Of a stretch of DNA of 47,299 nucleotides, positions 1-8,602 are shown one piece after another. Positions within the stretch are counted from its first letter, which is position 1. Every line of letters starts with the position of its first letter. Where the stretch lies: NCBI GenBank assembly GCA_011773465.1, contig WVXO01000070.1, positions 45,878 to 93,176 on the forward strand. The letters are read 5' to 3'. The position numbers and the translations under genes were made by a program. The DNA is from Candidatus Aminicenantota bacterium (GTDB taxonomy: Bacteria; Acidobacteriota; Aminicenantia; Aminicenantales; Aminicenantaceae). The notes beneath the pieces are model-generated. The model ran no database searches and was not told the DNA's origin. It was given only the letters and a program-made list of their open reading frames with translations.

Positions 1-86
1 TGCCGAGGGCCGGACTCGAACCGGCACGTTGGCTAACCAACGAGGGATTTTAAGTCCCTTGCGTCTACCAATTCCGCCACCCCGGC
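1..86 (-). tRNA. tRNA-Leu (anticodon TAA)
   Basis: Read on the minus strand this folds as a class II tRNA with an 86-base body. The acceptor arm GCCGGGG pairs with CCTCGGC (one G-T), the anticodon loop is CTTAAAA giving anticodon TAA, the variable arm is long (CTCGTTGGTTAGCCAACG) and the T loop is GTTCGAGTC. The discriminator A lies on the first base of the window, so any encoded CCA would fall outside. Confidence 0.95.
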
Positions 87-185
87 AAGTCTTCCTGAAT
101 ACGATGAGGCAGCTTTCGTCTATTTCCAGAATATCTTTTGTCTAATTCAAGAATATAGATGATTTCACGGTTTTTTTCAATGCTG

Positions 186-213
186 TTGACTTGTCCCTGG
201 GGAGTGATAAAAT
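186..213 (+). promoter_or_regulatory. sigma-70-type promoter of the ArsA-family gene
   Basis: TTGACT at 186-191 and TAAAAT at 208-213 are separated by 16 bases, about 30 bases before the ATG at 246. This fits the primary sigma factor consensus. It lies after the divergently read tRNA-Leu. Confidence 0.55.
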
Positions 214-245
214 AATTCTACCCGTTTAATATAAGAGTAAGTCCG

Positions 246-1409
246 ATGCGCATCATATTATTCACCGGAAAAGGCGGAGTTGGCAAAACCACCTTATCTG
301 CAGCCACAGCTCTTCTTTCGGCCCAAAGAGGCTACAAAACCCTGGTAATCTCAACAGACGCTGCCCATAGCCTCTCTGATTCTTTCGAAATTCAGCTTTC
401 AAACCAGCCCAAAAGGATTGCTCCCCAGCTTTACGGTCAGGAGATAAACTCCCTTGAGGAAATTGAGAAAAAATGGGGTGAAATAAAAAGCTATCTCACA
501 GAGCTTTTCTCTTCCCAGGGAATCGATACCATTGAGGCAGAAGAAATGAGTATCTTCCCTGGCATGGAAGAACTCTTTAGCTTGATGGAAATCCGGAATC
601 ACAACAAGAAATCAGATTACGATGTCATCATCATCGACTGCGCTCCTACTGGAGATACACTGAGGCTCTTGAGTGCTCCTGAGATAACAGGCTGGTACCT
701 CAAACACATTTTCCCGATTCAAAGGACAGCGGCCAAGGCTGTAAGACCTGTTGCCAGCAGAGTCCTCCCCTTCCCCTTTCCCGAAGATAGAGTCTTTGGA
801 GCTATGAAGAGGCTTACTTCTCAACTAGCCGAGATGAAAGAAATCCTTGAAGATAGCAAAAAGACGTCTATCCGCCTTGTCGTAAATCCCGAAAAGATGG
901 TCATCAAAGAGACCCAGAGATCGTTTACTTTTTTTAGCCTATTTGGTTATGCAGTAGATTTGATCATAGTCAACCGCATAATTCCTTCCGAGGTCCAGGA
1001 CCTTTATTTCAAGAAGTGGATAACAATTCAGTCAACCTATAAACAGGTGATCAAAGAATGTTTTGCTCCTGTTCCTATTCTTTCTTCAGAACTCTTTTCT
1101 CAAGAAATTGTGGGAGCTGATTTGCTTTATAAGATGGCCAAAAAAGTATACGGCGGAAATGACCCCACTCAAATATTCTTCACCCAAAGACCGATCGTTA
1201 TTGAAAAGAAAGATGGGGGATTTGATCTATCTTTGAATCTGCCTTTTGTCCAAAAGAAAGATTTAGACCTTTTCCAGAAGGGTGAGGAGCTGCATATTAG
1301 AGTCGGAAACTATAAGAGAAATATTCTCTTGCCTCATTTTCTTCTTAACTACTCCATAAAAGAAGCTAAGTTTGAAGAAGAAAGGCTGAGAATAAGCTTT
1401 CGTCAATAA
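246..1409 (+). CDS. ArsA/Get3-family ATPase with C-terminal ArsA-HSP20-like domain
   Basis: This is a soluble deviant-Walker P-loop ATPase of the ArsA/Get3 family (SIMIBI class), whose members drive anion export or deliver tail-anchored proteins. The 387-residue product shows the A motif GKGGVGKT at residues 8-15, STDAAHS at 36-42 and the signature DCAPTGDTLR at 131-140. Residues from about 325 onward (FDLSLNLPFVQKKDLDLF) look like the alpha-crystallin-like extension found on single-domain bacterial ArsA homologues. No arsenite-binding cysteine cluster and no arsB or arsR neighbour is visible, so arsenite export is unlikely; the substrate is unknown. It has one ATPase half and so would act as a dimer. 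It stands alone with its own promoter. Confidence 0.88.
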   Translation: MRIILFTGKGGVGKTTLSAATALLSAQRGYKTLVISTDAAHSLSDSFEIQLSNQPKRIAPQLYGQEINSLEEIEKKWGEIKSYLTELFSSQGIDTIEAEEMSIFPGMEELFSLMEIRNHNKKSDYDVIIIDCAPTGDTLRLLSAPEITGWYLKHIFPIQRTAAKAVRPVASRVLPFPFPEDRVFGAMKRLTSQLAEMKEILEDSKKTSIRLVVNPEKMVIKETQRSFTFFSLFGYAVDLIIVNRIIPSEVQDLYFKKWITIQSTYKQVIKECFAPVPILSSELFSQEIVGADLLYKMAKKVYGGNDPTQIFFTQRPIVIEKKDGGFDLSLNLPFVQKKDLDLFQKGEELHIRVGNYKRNILLPHFLLNYSIKEAKFEEERLRISFRQ

Positions 1410-1425
1410 ATAATAATGTAATAAT

Positions 1426-1553
1426 GGGATCAGGCTTGCAAAACTTGAATAATTTTTTGTGGCTTCTGAGGCCAAGCTGGGAAAACTTAAGCTATTTCAA
1501 ATTAGCACATCTACCAAATAAACGAAAACTCAAGTTTTGCAAGCCTGACCCCG
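1426..1553. repeat. inverted repeat pair of the CAAG-CCTGACCCC family
   Basis: TCAGGCTTGCAAAACTTGA (1430-1448) is perfectly complementary to TCAAGTTTTGCAAGCCTGA (1530-1548). The match extends outward to GGGAT/ACCCC with one mismatch. The arms enclose 81 bases with no gene. The outer GCAAGCCTGACCCC resembles the copies at 25995-26014 and 34352-34365, so this looks like a small non-coding mobile or REP-type element. Confidence 0.7.
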
Positions 1554-1572
1554 AATGAAAGGAGGTGAGGAG

Positions 1573-1782
1573 ATGGCTGAAGGGAAAACCAGGGAGATAA
1601 AAATCAGTATTCCAGAGGAACTCTTTGCGCTTGCTCTCCCTGAAAAGACAATTGACCACTTCTCCAAAGCAAGGAAGGAAATTCTTCTTGCTTTCCGCTC
1701 TATCATCGATGCCAGGATAGAAGCACTGGAAAAAAGAGAAAAAAAGAAAGGACCAAAAAAGAAAAAGATTAAGATTGAATAA
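1573..1782 (+). CDS. small lysine-rich hypothetical protein
   Basis: I do not recognise this 69-residue protein. The start is the ATG at 1573, because a strong ribosome site (AAAGGAGGTGAGG, 1558-1570) sits just before it; an ATG 18 bases upstream would start inside that site. The N-terminal half (REIKISIPEELFALALPEK) could form a strand followed by helices. The middle is a predicted amphipathic helix. The last 20 residues are almost all lysine, arginine and glutamate, ending KKKKIKIE, which suggests nucleic acid or membrane-surface contact. It has no signal peptide. It lies between the ArsA-type gene and the inositol lipid genes, separated from the former by the inverted repeat. Confidence 0.65.
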   Translation: MAEGKTREIKISIPEELFALALPEKTIDHFSKARKEILLAFRSIIDARIEALEKREKKKGPKKKKIKIE

Positions 1783-1793
1783 ACCAAAATCAG

Positions 1794-1822
1794 TTGACTT
1801 GAATTTTGTTTAATATTAGAGT
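1794..1822 (+). promoter_or_regulatory. possible promoter of the inositol phospholipid genes
   Basis: TTGACT (1794-1799) is followed after 17 bases by TAGAGT (1817-1822), 37 bases before the start at 1859. The -35 is good and the -10 matches four of six bases. Confidence 0.4.
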
Positions 1823-1858
1823 AATCATTATCAAATTACCTCTAAAACTCAATATAAG

Positions 1859-2506
1859 ATGAATATTCAGACTGAGGAAGGTTTCCGGATACTGCCCAAA
1901 AAATTGATATCTTTCACTCTCAACTCTCTTAATCAGGTGGCTTATTTTTTTGTCAACCTCAAGATTGGCCCTAATACTTTAAGTTTCATGGCCTTGATAT
2001 CAGGCATCGGGGCAGGTGTTCTGTTTTTTCTTAAACATCCATTCTGGGCTGGAATCTTGATTGTCATCTGCGGATTATTTGATATTCTTGACGGGAAAGT
2101 TGCAGTAAATGCAAACCAGAAAAGCCTCTTTGGTGCAATATTTGATTCCGCATTAGATAGATACTCAGAATTTTTCATCTACCTCGGGCTAGCAGCTTAT
2201 TTCAGGAATCACTGGGCTCTCTGGCTGACATTTTGGACTATCCTCGGCTCTAGCATGGTAAGCTACACCAGAGCTCGGGCAGAGGGATTAGGAGTAGAAT
2301 GTAAAATAGGGATAATGCAGAGAGCTGAAAGAATGCTTCTTCTTTTCCTTGGTGCAATGATAGGCTCTCTTTTTAATATCTTTGATCCAGCAATGATCAC
2401 AGTTCTAGCGATAATTGCAGTCTTCTCCAATATTACAGCGATTCAAAGAACTTTCTATGTTAAAAAAGTTGAAAAACAAGAGAAATTCAGAAGGGAGGTT
2501 CGGTAG
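1859..2506 (+). CDS. CDP-alcohol phosphatidyltransferase, probable phosphatidylinositol phosphate synthase
   Basis: This integral membrane enzyme is expected to transfer a phosphatidyl group from CDP-diacylglycerol to an alcohol. The family motif is at residues 75-100: D75, D78, G79, A82, G92, D96 and D100 are all present. The usual Arg after A82 is Val83. The later segment [16 protein letters not shown] and MQRAERM resembles the actinobacterial and archaeal inositol-phosphate-using branch rather than PgsA or Pss. Several hydrophobic helices span the 215 residues. The next gene makes inositol phosphate and starts one base after this stop, which strongly suggests inositol 1-phosphate as the acceptor and a phosphatidylinositol phosphate product. 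Phosphatidylglycerophosphate synthase is the main alternative. Confidence 0.75.
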   Translation: MNIQTEEGFRILPKKLISFTLNSLNQVAYFFVNLKIGPNTLSFMALISGIGAGVLFFLKHPFWAGILIVICGLFDILDGKVAVNANQKSLFGAIFDSALDRYSEFFIYLGLAAYFRNHWALWLTFWTILGSSMVSYTRARAEGLGVECKIGIMQRAERMLLLFLGAMIGSLFNIFDPAMITVLAIIAVFSNITAIQRTFYVKKVEKQEKFRREVR

Positions 2507-2507
2507 A

Positions 2508-3647
2508 ATGGGCAAAATTAGAGTGGCCATAATCGGTGTAGGCAATTGCGCGTCTGCTTTGGTCCAGGGTATTGAATATTATAAAAATGCCAAGGACACA
2601 GATTTTGTCCCCGGAATAATGCATGTGAATCTTGGCGGTTACCATATTCGAGACACTGAATTTGTAGCAGCTTTTGATATTGATAAAAACAAAGTAGGAA
2701 AAGATTTAAGTGAAGCTATCTTTACTTCACCTAACAACACGACAAAGTTCTCGGACGTTCCCTATCTGAAAGTCAAAGTTAATCGCGGCATGACTCATGA
2801 TGGCCTAGGAAAATACCTGTCTCAAATCATCCAGAAAGCCCCAGGCTCAACAGCAGATGTCGTTGGTATCCTTAAAGAAGCCAAAACAGATGTTGTGATC
2901 AACTACCTCCCGGTAGGAAGCGAGGAAGCTACGAAATGGTATGTGGAGCAAGTATTAGAAGCGGGCTGTGCTTTTGTTAACTGTATTCCTGTTTTCATTG
3001 CCAGCGAGAAATACTGGCAGAGAAGGTTTGAAAGAAAGAATCTTCCCATCATCGGTGATGACGTAAAATCCCAGGTTGGTGCTACTATTCTCCATAGAAC
3101 CCTGACTAATCTCTATCTTGATCGGGGAATGCCCGTAGATAGAACATACCAGCTTAACACAGGAGGAAACACAGATTTCCTTAATATGCTGGAAAGGGAA
3201 AGGCTTCATTCTAAAAAAATATCTAAAACAAATGCAGTAACTTCTCAGATAAAAGCAAGAGGGCTTGATATCGAAGCTGATAATGTCCATGTTGGCCCGA
3301 GCGATTATGTTCCCTGGCAAAAGGATAACAAACTTTGCTTTTTACGTATCGAGAGTCGCCACTTTGGCAATGTTCCAACTTATATTGACTGCAAGTTATC
3401 AGTGGAGGATTCACCAAATTCAGCTGGAGTAGTTATCGATGCTATCAGGTGCTGCAAATTGGCACTGGACAACGGATTATCCGGAGCACTCATAGCTCCT
3501 TCCTCCTATTTCATGAAAAAGCCACCCAAGCAGCACACAGACACAGATGCCAAGAGACTCACCGAACAATTCATCAAAAAATACGAGAAAAAACAAGAAA
3601 AGCCAAAAAAGAAGAAAAAAGGAAAGACACGATCAAGCAAAAGATAA
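2508..3647 (+). CDS. myo-inositol-1-phosphate synthase (Ino1 type)
   Basis: This converts glucose 6-phosphate to inositol 3-phosphate with bound NAD. The start is ATG 2508, preceded by AGGGAGG (2492-2498) and overlapping nothing; the open frame extends upstream but lacks support. The 379-residue product has a Rossmann motif IIGVGNCAS (8-16), the catalytic segment [11 protein letters not shown] (183-193) and [18 protein letters not shown] (216-233), all close to the mycobacterial Ino1 form. The C terminus carries an extra lysine-rich tail ([16 protein letters not shown]) not needed for catalysis. Coupling with the preceding CDP-alcohol transferase supports a cytoplasmic supply of inositol phosphate for lipid synthesis. 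A secondary role in compatible solutes cannot be excluded. Confidence 0.92.
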   Translation: MGKIRVAIIGVGNCASALVQGIEYYKNAKDTDFVPGIMHVNLGGYHIRDTEFVAAFDIDKNKVGKDLSEAIFTSPNNTTKFSDVPYLKVKVNRGMTHDGLGKYLSQIIQKAPGSTADVVGILKEAKTDVVINYLPVGSEEATKWYVEQVLEAGCAFVNCIPVFIASEKYWQRRFERKNLPIIGDDVKSQVGATILHRTLTNLYLDRGMPVDRTYQLNTGGNTDFLNMLERERLHSKKISKTNAVTSQIKARGLDIEADNVHVGPSDYVPWQKDNKLCFLRIESRHFGNVPTYIDCKLSVEDSPNSAGVVIDAIRCCKLALDNGLSGALIAPSSYFMKKPPKQHTDTDAKRLTEQFIKKYEKKQEKPKKKKKGKTRSSKR

Positions 3648-6460
3648 TATTTATTTTTTTGGGGCTTTTTCTCTTCTTTAACGTCCACGCCCAAGCCAAA
3701 GAAACTGGTGAAATCCAGGGAAAGGTGCGGGATGAAGGCGGCGAAGGCCTGTCGGGAGTTGAGATAACAGCAAAAAGCCCAAACCTGCAGGGTTTGAGAA
3801 CAGTCTTCTCTTCAAAAAACGGTGATTTTCGTTTTCCACTCCTTCCCGTGGGAATTTACACCTTGACTTTAAAGCTCGAAGGCTTTGCCCCTCTCGTCCA
3901 GGAAAATGTCATTGTCCGCCTGGGAAGAGTGACTGACTTGAATGTCACCATGAAACTGCCAGAAATAAGGGAAGAAATCGTTGTAGTTGCCGAAGCCCCA
4001 CTTATCGATAAAACTTCAACCGATACAAGTTTCCATCTCTCCAGTGAAGACCTGGAAAAGATTCCTGCCCAGAACCGAACAGTGATCGATGCAGTCAAGA
4101 TCACTCCAGGTGTTACAGGTGTGCGGGTCAACACGCGACGGGGAAATGCCACCCAGGGTCAGCCAAACTTCAGAGGTGAAGGAGAAGAAGGCAACAACTG
4201 GATCGTCGATGGACTTTCTATCAGCGGAGTGAGGTTAAGAAATTCAGGAATGCATCTTAATTTTGATTCCATCGATGAAATCCAAGTTATCTCCGATCCT
4301 TTTAGCCCAGAATTTGGTTCAGCGTACGGCGGTATCATCAACATGGTCACCAAAAGCGGAAGCAATGATATAAGAGGTGAATTCTCTCTTGTTTTCATGA
4401 ATAAAGATCTCCAGGCTTCTCGGGAAGAGCAGCTTTCTGTGGTGAGCGAACCAGACTCTTTCTCCAACTACAACCTGTATTTCAACCTCGGTGGCCCGGT
4501 AGTTAGAGACAAGCTGTGGTTTTTCGTATCGAACAATTTCTTCACAGAAACAGAACAGACAAAGGACGGTATCGTTGATTATCTTTCTGTCCCTGGCGGC
4601 AGGAAAACTGTGCCAACCAACAATCTCTTTGCCAAACTTACTTACGCTTTTAACAGCAATCACAGCCTTTCTCTGACGTCAATCTTCCATAAATCTCTTG
4701 GACAAAAAGGAGGAACAGGAATCCCGGATTTATTTGAGGAGAAACATTTTTCTGACCTCATATTTCGGCTGAACTACAAGGGGATTATTAATACTTCAAC
4801 TTTCATCGAAGCAGGATTGGGATATGTCAAGAGAGATTCTTTTATAGAACCTGTGGACAAAGACCTGGGGCCTGCCCAGTATTACGTCCAGGACTTAGCC
4901 CGAAACATCAATAATTCCTACGGGAATGTTAGAGATGATCAGAAAAGACTGGACTTTAACATAAAGCTCACAAAATACTTAGAGACAGACACCTTTGGCA
5001 GACACGAACTAATTCTTGGCTATGAATATTACAGTTTTTCCTCTCATTTCGGTGTGGAATTTACCGGAAGGGATGAAGACCTCTTTCCCGATAACGGCTT
5101 TGACACCGGAACAAAATACTATTTTAGCTCCTACAGGAGCGGCAGTGTCACACCAAAGTCTTTCTACGAATATGGCGAGTTTAATTTTAGAAATTCCTCG
5201 CAGGGAATCGGGCTTTACTTCAAGGATAAAGTCACCTGGGGAAGACTGACACTCATGGCAGGCTTTAGAAGCCAGACACAGGTCTGCCTCGACCACAATA
5301 AAGAAGAACTCTGGTCGTGGAATCTCCGTGACTTCCTTTCGCCTCGATTTTCTCTAGCCATAGACTTGAAGGGCGATGGAATGAACATCTTGAAGCTCGG
5401 TTGGGGAAGATTCTCTGATCTTATCACGACTATGCCTATGGGTCTCCTTAGCTCTGGTGCTGGCCTAAAGTTTCGCACATACATCTGGCAGGGATCCTCG
5501 AATCCTTCTGAGAGCGAGCTTCACGATCCTTCATACTGGCTGTTTGATCATGAACAAGGAGCTCAGCCGTTTGAAATCGCAAAGGGATTGAAACCAAATT
5601 TTCTCACACGCTTCCTCATCGAATTTGATCGAAAGCTGGGCCGGAATTGGGCACTGAAGGCGCGCTATGTCCGCACTAAAGCTGAAGAGCTGCTTGAAGT
5701 CCTGATGGTTCCTGATCTTAATCTTGATCCGCCGTATAAATTTCTCTACGATAATTTTGAACCCAAGAGAAGAAATTACGAGGGCTTTGAAATCGAGCTC
5801 AGCGGGAAAATAGGGACTAATTTTTTTCTAAATGCGTCCTATTGTCATTCATCTGCAAAAGGAACCAACCCTGGCCAGACCGAAACCGGATCCTGGGATC
5901 AGGAAGAAGGGAGCACTCCTTATATTGGCCTTTATGGAAATCATATTTATATCCCCGACATTCCAGGATTAGAGGACGAAAAAGCGTATTGGGACGAGCA
6001 ACTGGCTGGATTGGGAGGAAGGGGAATCAGTGATGCGGAAAATGAAAGTTGGTACGGAAAACTCCCCTATTCTGTTGACCACAATTTAAAAATCAACATG
6101 CTCTTTATTGCCCCCTATGGACTGGCTTTCTCCTCTGCTTTCGAATATATCTCCGGGTATTACTGGGAAAGATTAGGTTATGTGCCTCTTTTCGGGGGGC
6201 ACTATTCGTTTCCCGAAGGAAGAGGGACAACAAAAACTCCTTCACATTTTTACCTTGATTTAGGCTTGGAGAAGGAATTTCGGCTTCAAAGCCTCGGCCT
6301 CCCTCAGAGCATGATCTTGGCATTAAGGCTTGATATCTTCAACGTTCTCAACTCCCAAGAGCCAATCTCTTATGTCAAAGAAAATATTCCTATTTTTGGG
6401 GAAGTTTGGGCAAGACAGCAACCCCGTCAAGCACGGATGATGTTAAAGATCAAATGGTGA
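3632..6460 (+). CDS. TonB-dependent outer membrane receptor with CarboxypepD_reg-like domain
   Basis: This is an outer membrane beta-barrel receptor that would import a bulky substrate using TonB energy. A signal peptide ([18 protein letters not shown]) precedes a carboxypeptidase-regulatory-like Ig-fold ([20 protein letters not shown]), then a plug domain ([42 protein letters not shown]) and a barrel ending in KIKW with a terminal aromatic. The start is uncertain. No ATG, GTG or TTG sits before the signal peptide except a GTG at 3449 deep inside the previous gene, and a TTG at 3659 would cut the signal. The ATC at 3632, about 10 bases after GGAAAG, gives the best signal peptide and is used here. 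No SusD-like partner follows. The substrate is unknown. Confidence 0.85.
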   Translation: MKQKIIFIFLGLFLFFNVHAQAKETGEIQGKVRDEGGEGLSGVEITAKSPNLQGLRTVFSSKNGDFRFPLLPVGIYTLTLKLEGFAPLVQENVIVRLGRVTDLNVTMKLPEIREEIVVVAEAPLIDKTSTDTSFHLSSEDLEKIPAQNRTVIDAVKITPGVTGVRVNTRRGNATQGQPNFRGEGEEGNNWIVDGLSISGVRLRNSGMHLNFDSIDEIQVISDPFSPEFGSAYGGIINMVTKSGSNDIRGEFSLVFMNKDLQASREEQLSVVSEPDSFSNYNLYFNLGGPVVRDKLWFFVSNNFFTETEQTKDGIVDYLSVPGGRKTVPTNNLFAKLTYAFNSNHSLSLTSIFHKSLGQKGGTGIPDLFEEKHFSDLIFRLNYKGIINTSTFIEAGLGYVKRDSFIEPVDKDLGPAQYYVQDLARNINNSYGNVRDDQKRLDFNIKLTKYLETDTFGRHELILGYEYYSFSSHFGVEFTGRDEDLFPDNGFDTGTKYYFSSYRSGSVTPKSFYEYGEFNFRNSSQGIGLYFKDKVTWGRLTLMAGFRSQTQVCLDHNKEELWSWNLRDFLSPRFSLAIDLKGDGMNILKLGWGRFSDLITTMPMGLLSSGAGLKFRTYIWQGSSNPSESELHDPSYWLFDHEQGAQPFEIAKGLKPNFLTRFLIEFDRKLGRNWALKARYVRTKAEELLEVLMVPDLNLDPPYKFLYDNFEPKRRNYEGFEIELSGKIGTNFFLNASYCHSSAKGTNPGQTETGSWDQEEGSTPYIGLYGNHIYIPDIPGLEDEKAYWDEQLAGLGGRGISDAENESWYGKLPYSVDHNLKINMLFIAPYGLAFSSAFEYISGYYWERLGYVPLFGGHYSFPEGRGTTKTPSHFYLDLGLEKEFRLQSLGLPQSMILALRLDIFNVLNSQEPISYVKENIPIFGEVWARQQPRQARMMLKIKW

Positions 6461-6561
6461 AAAAGAAGGCAGGCTCTAATTTTTTCGTTTTGAACCTTTT
6501 TGTACAGGAAGAAAAAAGGGCTTGTCTCCTTTTCTAATCGATTCTATTTTATTCACATAAG

Positions 6562-6715
6562 GTGGGTTTGATAAATCAAATCCCTACAAAAAAACAAGCC
6601 CCTACAGTGAACAAAGCCCCTACAACATTTACAACGTGGGTTTGATAAATCAAGCCCTTACATTAAAATAAATCCGTATATTAAAAAGGTGGGCTTGATG
6701 AATCAAGCCCCTACA
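6562..6715. repeat. three tandem GGGCTTGAT-palindrome repeats (family D)
   Basis: Three copies of a GTGGG(C/T)TTGATRAATCAARCCCCTACA-like palindrome lie at 6562-6586, 6636-6661 and 6689-6715, with loose half-copies (AAGCCCCTACA) between them. They fill the 312-base gap between the convergent receptor gene and glmS. The copy at 6689-6715, read on the minus strand, is a 9-10 bp hairpin followed by ACCTTTTT, so it could terminate glmS transcription. No gene is visible here. Confidence 0.75.
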
Positions 6716-6772
6716 AGAAAATAGATCTCTGCAAGAAATCGATTTCCCCGGTATTATGCAAAGGTTCCCTTT

Positions 6773-8602
6773 TTATTCTACTGTAACGCTTTTCGCCAGG
6801 TTTCTGGGCTGGTCAACATCTGCTCCCCTCATCGCCCCTATATAGTAGGCAAAGAGCTGCAAGGGAAGCGAAGTTAAAAACGGAGTGAAAAGAGGCTCTG
6901 TTGAGGGGACGGAAATGACTTCATCGACCCTTTCCCCAATCTCTTTGTCATCTTCAGTAGCTACGGCCAGGATGTATCCAATTCTTGTTTTGATTTCAGA
7001 TATGTTGCTCAACATCTTATCGTAAACCCTATCCCTGGGGACTATGGCCATAGTGGGCATGTTTTCATCGATGAGAGCAATCGGGCCGTGCTTCATCTCT
7101 CCTCCTGGATAGGCTTCGGCATGAATATATGAAATCTCTTTCAGCTTGAGCGCTCCTTCCAGGGCGACAGGAAAATTGACTCCGCGTCCCAAATAGAGAA
7201 AATGGGAGAAGGAAACAAACTTTGAAGCTAGATCTTTAATCGACTTGGCTTTATTTAGAATTTTCTCCATTTTATGAGGAATTCTTCGCAGCTCTTCTAT
7301 ATGTGCGAGACTTGCCTTTTCATCAATTCTTCCTTTTATCTGAGCCAGATGCATTGCTAACAGAACTAAAGCTGCAAGCTGGGCGGAATAAGTCTTTGTG
7401 GCTGCAACTCCAATTTCTGGACCGGCATGGGTGTAGAGAACTCCATCTGTCTCTCTGGCAATCGATGAATTAACCGCATTGCAGATGCTTAGAGTTAGTG
7501 GATTCTTTTTCTTGACAGCTCTAAGGGCGGCCAGAGAATCAGCAGTCTCGCCGGATTGAGAGATGACTATGACGAGGGCTTTTTTATCCAGGATAAAATC
7601 TCTGTAGCGGTATTCTGAAGCAAACTCGATATCCACGGGAATCTGGGCCAGGCCCTCGATTAGATATTTGCCCACCAAGCCAGCATGATAGGATGTGCCG
7701 CAAGCAATAATCACAATTCTTTCCGTTTTTTTTAAAAGCTCTGGAGATATTCCAATCTCATCCAGGCATACCCTCCCTGAATCAAGGGATACCCTTTCCT
7801 TAAGAGTGTCTCTCACTACCTGAGGCTGCTCGAATATCTCCTTGAGCATGAAGTGTTTAAAGCCACTTTTTTCAGCCATAAGGGGGCTCCAAGAGAGATG
7901 ATCCACCTTTTTTTCCAGCACCTTGCCCCTAAAATCGAAAAACCTCGCTCCCTTTGGCTCGATTAGGGCCATCTCCCCATCTTCAAGAAAAACAACTTTC
8001 TGGGTGTAGCTGAGAAGAGGATTGATGTCAGAAGAGATAAAAAACTCTTTTTTTCCTAAACCGACAACAGCGGGCGGGCCAATTTTTGCCGCTACGATTT
8101 TTTCAGAATCCTGCGATGATATGGCTGCTATAGCATAGGCACCGTCGAGGTCTTGAACGGCCCGCTGAACCGCCTTCTCCAAAGAACCTTTAAAATATTT
8201 TTCAACGAGATGAGCAATTACTTCTGTATCGGTCTCGGTGCGAAAAGTATGTCCCTCTTTTTTAAGTTCCTTCTTTAGAGCAAGATAGTTTTCGATAATT
8301 CCGTTATGAACAACAACCACGGAACCTGTGCAATCCTGATGAGGATGGGCATTTTCTTCGCAAGGCCGGCCATGAGTTGCCCAGCGAGTATGGCCCACTC
8401 CATATATTCCCTCGAGAGGGGATTCGTCTAAGCTTTGTTCAAGTGCCGCAATTTTTCCGTGGACTCGTCTAATGTTTATCTGACTTTTGTCCACCACAGC
8501 AACCCCAGCTGAATCATAGCCTCTGTATTCAAGCTTCTTTAATCCTTCCACCAGGACTGGGACCACGCTATTGGGACCTATATAGCCAATTATGCCGCAC
8601 AT
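6773..8602 (-). CDS. glmS: glutamine--fructose-6-phosphate aminotransferase (isomerizing)
   Basis: GlmS makes glucosamine 6-phosphate from fructose 6-phosphate and glutamine, the entry step to UDP-GlcNAc. The start is placed at ATG 8602 so that the mature protein begins with the nucleophilic Cys (CGIIGYIG); a GTG one codon upstream is not needed. The N-terminal glutaminase domain shows GHTRWATHG and HNGIIENY. Two SIS domains follow (IIACGTSYHAG, SQSGETADSLAAL, LGRGVNFPVALEGALKLKE), and the C terminus ends DQPRNLAKSVTVE as expected. At 609 residues it is full length. The ATG overlaps the TGA of glmU by one base, so the two are translationally coupled. No glmS ribozyme is seen, which fits its place inside an operon. 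Confidence 0.97.
   Translation of the reverse strand: MCGIIGYIGPNSVVPVLVEGLKKLEYRGYDSAGVAVVDKSQINIRRVHGKIAALEQSLDESPLEGIYGVGHTRWATHGRPCEENAHPHQDCTGSVVVVHNGIIENYLALKKELKKEGHTFRTETDTEVIAHLVEKYFKGSLEKAVQRAVQDLDGAYAIAAISSQDSEKIVAAKIGPPAVVGLGKKEFFISSDINPLLSYTQKVVFLEDGEMALIEPKGARFFDFRGKVLEKKVDHLSWSPLMAEKSGFKHFMLKEIFEQPQVVRDTLKERVSLDSGRVCLDEIGISPELLKKTERIVIIACGTSYHAGLVGKYLIEGLAQIPVDIEFASEYRYRDFILDKKALVIVISQSGETADSLAALRAVKKKNPLTLSICNAVNSSIARETDGVLYTHAGPEIGVAATKTYSAQLAALVLLAMHLAQIKGRIDEKASLAHIEELRRIPHKMEKILNKAKSIKDLASKFVSFSHFLYLGRGVNFPVALEGALKLKEISYIHAEAYPGGEMKHGPIALIDENMPTMAIVPRDRVYDKMLSNISEIKTRIGYILAVATEDDKEIGERVDEVISVPSTEPLFTPFLTSLPLQLFAYYIGAMRGADVDQPRNLAKSVTVE

Noticed and set aside
6773-8602. glmS ribozyme
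   Set aside because: glmS starts by overlap with glmU, leaving no leader in which a ribozyme could lie.
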